Assembly (NCBI GenBank): GCA_002713385.1
Contig: PAWC01000052.1
Location: 3,152-11,645, forward strand
Direction of reading: 5' to 3'
DNA from: Fidelibacterota bacterium
Lineage (GTDB): Bacteria > Fidelibacterota > Marinisomatia > Marinisomatales > TCS55
Length of the DNA: 8,494 bases
Shown here: piece after piece, positions 6,420 to 8,494 of the stretch
Numbering within the stretch: position 1 is the first letter of the stretch
How the letters are laid out: each line of letters begins with the position of its first letter
The notes under the pieces: model-generated
Databases searched by the model: none
What the model was told of the DNA's origin: nothing
Seen by the model: only the letters and a program-made list of their open reading frames with translations
Translations under genes and position numbers: made by a program

Positions 6420-7904
6420 CTATTTCAGGTACAACACTTTCCTTGTTTGTACAGCCTGATCCGAAGTGAGTTGGATGAAATATACTCCCGCAGAATGATT
6501 TTTTCCATTCCAGGAAATGGAATGATTGCCAGGAGAATACTGCCCGAAATATTGATTTTTTACTGCTCTTCCAGATATATCAATTACAGCTAATTTTATT
6601 TCGCTTGGCTGTTTTAAACTGAAATCAATAGCCAGATTATTATTGAAGGGGTTGGGATATACACCGTGGATTTCAAATGCGGTGGGGTTGATTTCATCCC
6701 CAACATTTGCATCGGGAACATAGTTCGATGTGAAATAGATCTGTTGGGTGTCTCTGTAATCTTCCCAGACAATATATACAAAATGACCGTCATCATCCAT
6801 CTGTGGTGCCATTTGAGTTACGTCTAAGCCATCATCATTCAAAACCTGAATATTGGAAAGTTCGCCGCTGGAGACATTCATACCGCCATAAAAAATATCA
6901 TTGCCGCCCCGCTGGTCTTCCCAGATGACATGAATCCAATTCCCATCAGTGATGGCAGTATAAGGGTGATCCTGCCTGATATCTGCTGCTGCTGAAGGAT
7001 CCACTAAAATACTATCACTAAAAGACGATGCATCATCACGGGATACTTTGAGAAAAACCTTCTTTGTATTATCCATTGCTGCCATGTATGAAATGGCCAC
7101 CTCTTCACCAAGGCGGGACATCCCCGGGCCGGAACTGGGGCAGGCACTTATTATATAATCATCAAATGATATCCGTGTTAAGCTGCCCCATTCTGTTTCA
7201 TCTGCACCGGAAAAGGTGGCAAACGTATCGCGGATATCATTATTATCATTGCGAAAACCAACCATCTTGGTGCCATCGTTCAAAATAAGAATCTCTGCCG
7301 GACAGCATTCACAGGGAATGGCTTCTGTATAATTATTGACAATTTCATCATCGCTAAATGTTTGGCCAGAATCACTGGAAGTAATATGAAATATGTATTC
7401 AAAATTCAAAAAACGGCGGTTGTATGAATAATAAATAACATGGATTTTACCTATTTCGCTGGTAATGATTTCGGGGTACAGGTTGAATGCACTTGCATCA
7501 CCGATAGGGACTTCTTCTGTCCATGTATCACCCCCGTCTGTTGATTGAGAATAAAATATATTTGTTTCATCATAGCCATTACGCTGATCAGCCCAGATAA
7601 CATGGATCAAACCACCAAAAACAGTGATTTTCGGGCCGCTGTACATGATATCGCTTACATAGCCATTATGCATATTGATCTGCACAGGCGTTGAAAAGGT
7701 ACCGCCATGATCAATGGATTTGGCGTAAAAAACGTTCTTATTGTTATCATTATTGATCCAGATCACGTGAATTGCTCCAGCGTCATCTACGGCTACATCC
7801 GGCATTTTATTATAGCTGCCGGAATTGGCAGATACCTGCACGTTGGCGCTGAAATCAGCACAAAGAATGGATAACAAACTAATTATAATAACTGTGTATT
7901 TCAT
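6420..7904 (-). CDS. secreted beta-propeller (Asp-box) protein with CECCP motif and type IX sorting domain
   Basis: This 494-residue protein has a signal peptide at residues 1 to about 20 (MKYTVIIISLLSILCADFSA). Propeller repeats have the blade signature HVIW/VIVW (46-49, 101-104, 325-328, 377-380) and Asp boxes at SIDHGGTF (63-70), STDGGDTW (121-128), SSDSGQTF (176-183) and a degenerate SRDDASSF (288-295). The motif PCECCPA (Cys198, 200, 201) is followed by FRND (217-220) and ACPSSGPGMS (Cys255), matching the lipoprotein paralogue. Residues about 416-494 form a Por-type sorting domain (VYPNPFNNN, DISGR, NGKNHSAGVYFIQL, RKVLYLK), which in FCB bacteria directs proteins through type IX secretion to the surface or medium. 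The ATG at 7904 was chosen over an in-frame ATG at 8012 because it has AAGGAGA at proper distance and starts the signal peptide. The ligand or substrate is unknown; sialidase activity is not implied. Confidence 0.92.
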   Translation of the reverse strand: MKYTVIIISLLSILCADFSANVQVSANSGSYNKMPDVAVDDAGAIHVIWINNDNNKNVFYAKSIDHGGTFSTPVQINMHNGYVSDIMYSGPKITVFGGLIHVIWADQRNGYDETNIFYSQSTDGGDTWTEEVPIGDASAFNLYPEIITSEIGKIHVIYYSYNRRFLNFEYIFHITSSDSGQTFSDDEIVNNYTEAIPCECCPAEILILNDGTKMVGFRNDNNDIRDTFATFSGADETEWGSLTRISFDDYIISACPSSGPGMSRLGEEVAISYMAAMDNTKKVFLKVSRDDASSFSDSILVDPSAAADIRQDHPYTAITDGNWIHVIWEDQRGGNDIFYGGMNVSSGELSNIQVLNDDGLDVTQMAPQMDDDGHFVYIVWEDYRDTQQIYFTSNYVPDANVGDEINPTAFEIHGVYPNPFNNNLAIDFSLKQPSEIKLAVIDISGRAVKNQYFGQYSPGNHSISWNGKNHSAGVYFIQLTSDQAVQTRKVLYLK

Positions 7905-7910
7905 TATTGT

Positions 7911-7917
7911 TCTCCTT
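7911..7917 (-). promoter_or_regulatory. Shine-Dalgarno that fixes the start of the secreted propeller gene
   Basis: AAGGAGA on the minus strand lies six bases before the ATG at 7904. It overlaps the TAA stop of the DUF4396 gene (7916-7918), so ribosomes ending there can re-initiate. It is the best ribosome binding site in the window and rules against the longer reading from 8012. Confidence 0.88.
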
Positions 7918-8431
7918 AATGTTGATGGCGATAACCTTTTTTCACCATGATTAAATTTATAGGCCAGGCGGCAATAAAACCGGCGGCCAAGGCGCATAAC
8001 ATTCCAACCCAAAGAATTGGATCTAACAGTCCCGCCTGCATAAAACCAGGAGTGTACACTTCTACAAGCACTTCAGCTGTTTCCATGAACAAAATACTGA
8101 AGCCTTCGGCGATTATGACTTGTTTAAAGGCATTGTTGAAGGAATAGCCATGTTTCAATAAAGGCCGCATACCCAAGATAAAGCCAAATACAAACCCCAG
8201 TGAAACAGCCAGCACAATGGATGGGACTATCGCCAAGCTCAAGGCCATTGCAATAAGCATGCCCACTAATTCTCCCAGGCCGCAACCCATGAGGCAGTGC
8301 AGCGTGGCGCTCGTAGCTAAACTGACATCGGAAATGTCCACATGTTCTTGATGATGCTCATGGTCGTGCCCATGTTCATGGTGTTCATGGTCATGATGAT
8401 GTTCATGATCTTGTTGATGATCGTCCTGCAT
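7916..8431 (-). CDS. DUF4396 membrane protein with His-rich amino terminus
   Basis: This 171-residue protein matches the DUF4396 family by its core TLHCLMGCGLGE (residues 43-54), GFILGMRPLL, the amphipathic block ending ETAEVLVEVYTPG, and the final WPINLIMVKKG. Residues 5-30 contain 14 histidines spaced by Asp, Glu and Gln, a typical metal-binding extension. Cys46 and Cys50, with His45 and Glu54, lie at the beginning of the first membrane helix. Three or four hydrophobic segments follow (about 49-66, 68-87, a less clear one near 103-118, and 136-160), and the tail ends RHQH. The family has no established function; members often have His-rich starts, and I infer a role in metal transfer or transport. 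A GGAG five bases before the ATG at 8431 supports the start. The gene is followed directly by the secreted propeller gene. Confidence 0.9.
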   Translation of the reverse strand: MQDDHQQDHEHHHDHEHHEHGHDHEHHQEHVDISDVSLATSATLHCLMGCGLGELVGMLIAMALSLAIVPSIVLAVSLGFVFGFILGMRPLLKHGYSFNNAFKQVIIAEGFSILFMETAEVLVEVYTPGFMQAGLLDPILWVGMLCALAAGFIAAWPINLIMVKKGYRHQH

Positions 8432-8436
8432 TAAAT

Positions 8437-8440
8437 CTCC
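8437..8440 (-). promoter_or_regulatory. Shine-Dalgarno of the DUF4396 gene
   Basis: GGAG on the minus strand is separated by five bases (ATTTA) from the ATG at 8431. It lies in the short gap after the stop codon at 8456 and supports the start that includes the whole His-rich segment. Confidence 0.7.
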
Positions 8441-8455
8441 GAAATAAATTTACAA

Positions 8456-8494
8456 CTAGAATACAAAACCAATCCCTGTATTAATAGTTAAACC
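8456..8494 (-). CDS. last 12 codons of an upstream gene, possibly an outer-membrane barrel protein
   Basis: Of the three minus-strand frames at the right edge only one is open; it reads GLTINTGIGFVF and stops with TAG at 8456-8458. Alternating hydrophobic residues and a terminal Phe resemble the last beta strand of an outer-membrane barrel, where the final aromatic is recognised by BamA. The gap to the DUF4396 start is 24 bases, so it may be the preceding gene of the same operon. The segment is too short to name a family, and the frame could be open by chance. Confidence 0.42.
   Translation of the reverse strand, partial: GLTINTGIGFVF

Noticed and set aside
6505..6524. Short inverted repeat TTCCATT/AATGGAA
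   Set aside because: A seven-base AT-rich stem inside the type IX sorting domain codons is within chance expectation.
4370..7904. Calling the two propellers true sialidases
   Set aside because: Asp boxes and blades are common to many propellers. I could not place the FRIP motif and arginine triad of sialidases, and the CECCP motif points to another role.
7905..8012. Longer start for the secreted propeller at 8012
   Set aside because: It would overlap most of the last 97 bases of the DUF4396 gene and place an arginine-rich stretch before a signal peptide, while a strong Shine-Dalgarno fits the ATG at 7904.

Overview
This 8.5 kb window comes from a bacterium that probably belongs to the Fibrobacterota-Chlorobiota-Bacteroidota (FCB) side of the tree, for example Marinimicrobia, Calditrichota or Ignavibacteriota. 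Three observations support this: a C-terminal sorting domain of the 'YPNPFN' type used with type IX secretion, a long-form IspG with an inserted domain as in Bacteroidota, chlamydiae and plants, and a moderate GC content. The assignment is an inference; no rRNA or other phylogenetic marker is present.

Every supportable gene lies on the minus strand and coding density is very high. The largest gap is 59 bases, so no stretch of more than 300 bases lacks a gene. Transcription order is from right to left. The genes are: the last codons of an unidentified protein that ends like an outer-membrane barrel (8494-8456); a His-rich DUF4396 membrane protein (8431-7916); a secreted beta-propeller with Asp boxes and a type IX sorting domain (7904-6420); a DUF457/YdjM-like membrane hydrolase (6419-5877); a small heavy-metal-associated (HMA) lipoprotein (5880-5554); and a second beta-propeller, made as a lipoprotein (5557-4370). 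After the 59-base gap come a lysine-rich exported TPR protein (4310-2739), a second exported TPR protein (2697-1585), and ispG (1576 to beyond position 1).

The right half, 4370-8494, looks like one translationally coupled operon: a stop codon sits inside a Shine-Dalgarno sequence, another stop abuts the next start, and there are two short start/stop overlaps. Its products carry several kinds of potential soft-metal ligand. These are a 14-His amino terminus plus an HC/GC pair in DUF4396, a CxxC HMA domain with a CC...H tail, and a conserved CECCP...CP motif shared by the two propellers. My interpretation is an envelope system for handling a thiophilic metal, most likely copper, with one propeller lipid-anchored and its paralogue exported through type IX secretion. 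The function is inferred from motifs and context only.

The left half holds two envelope TPR proteins and ispG of the MEP isoprenoid pathway, all closely spaced. Other notable points are an 11-bp perfect inverted repeat inside the lipoprotein signal-peptide codons and an 18-bp in-frame repeat that encodes a strongly cationic tract.
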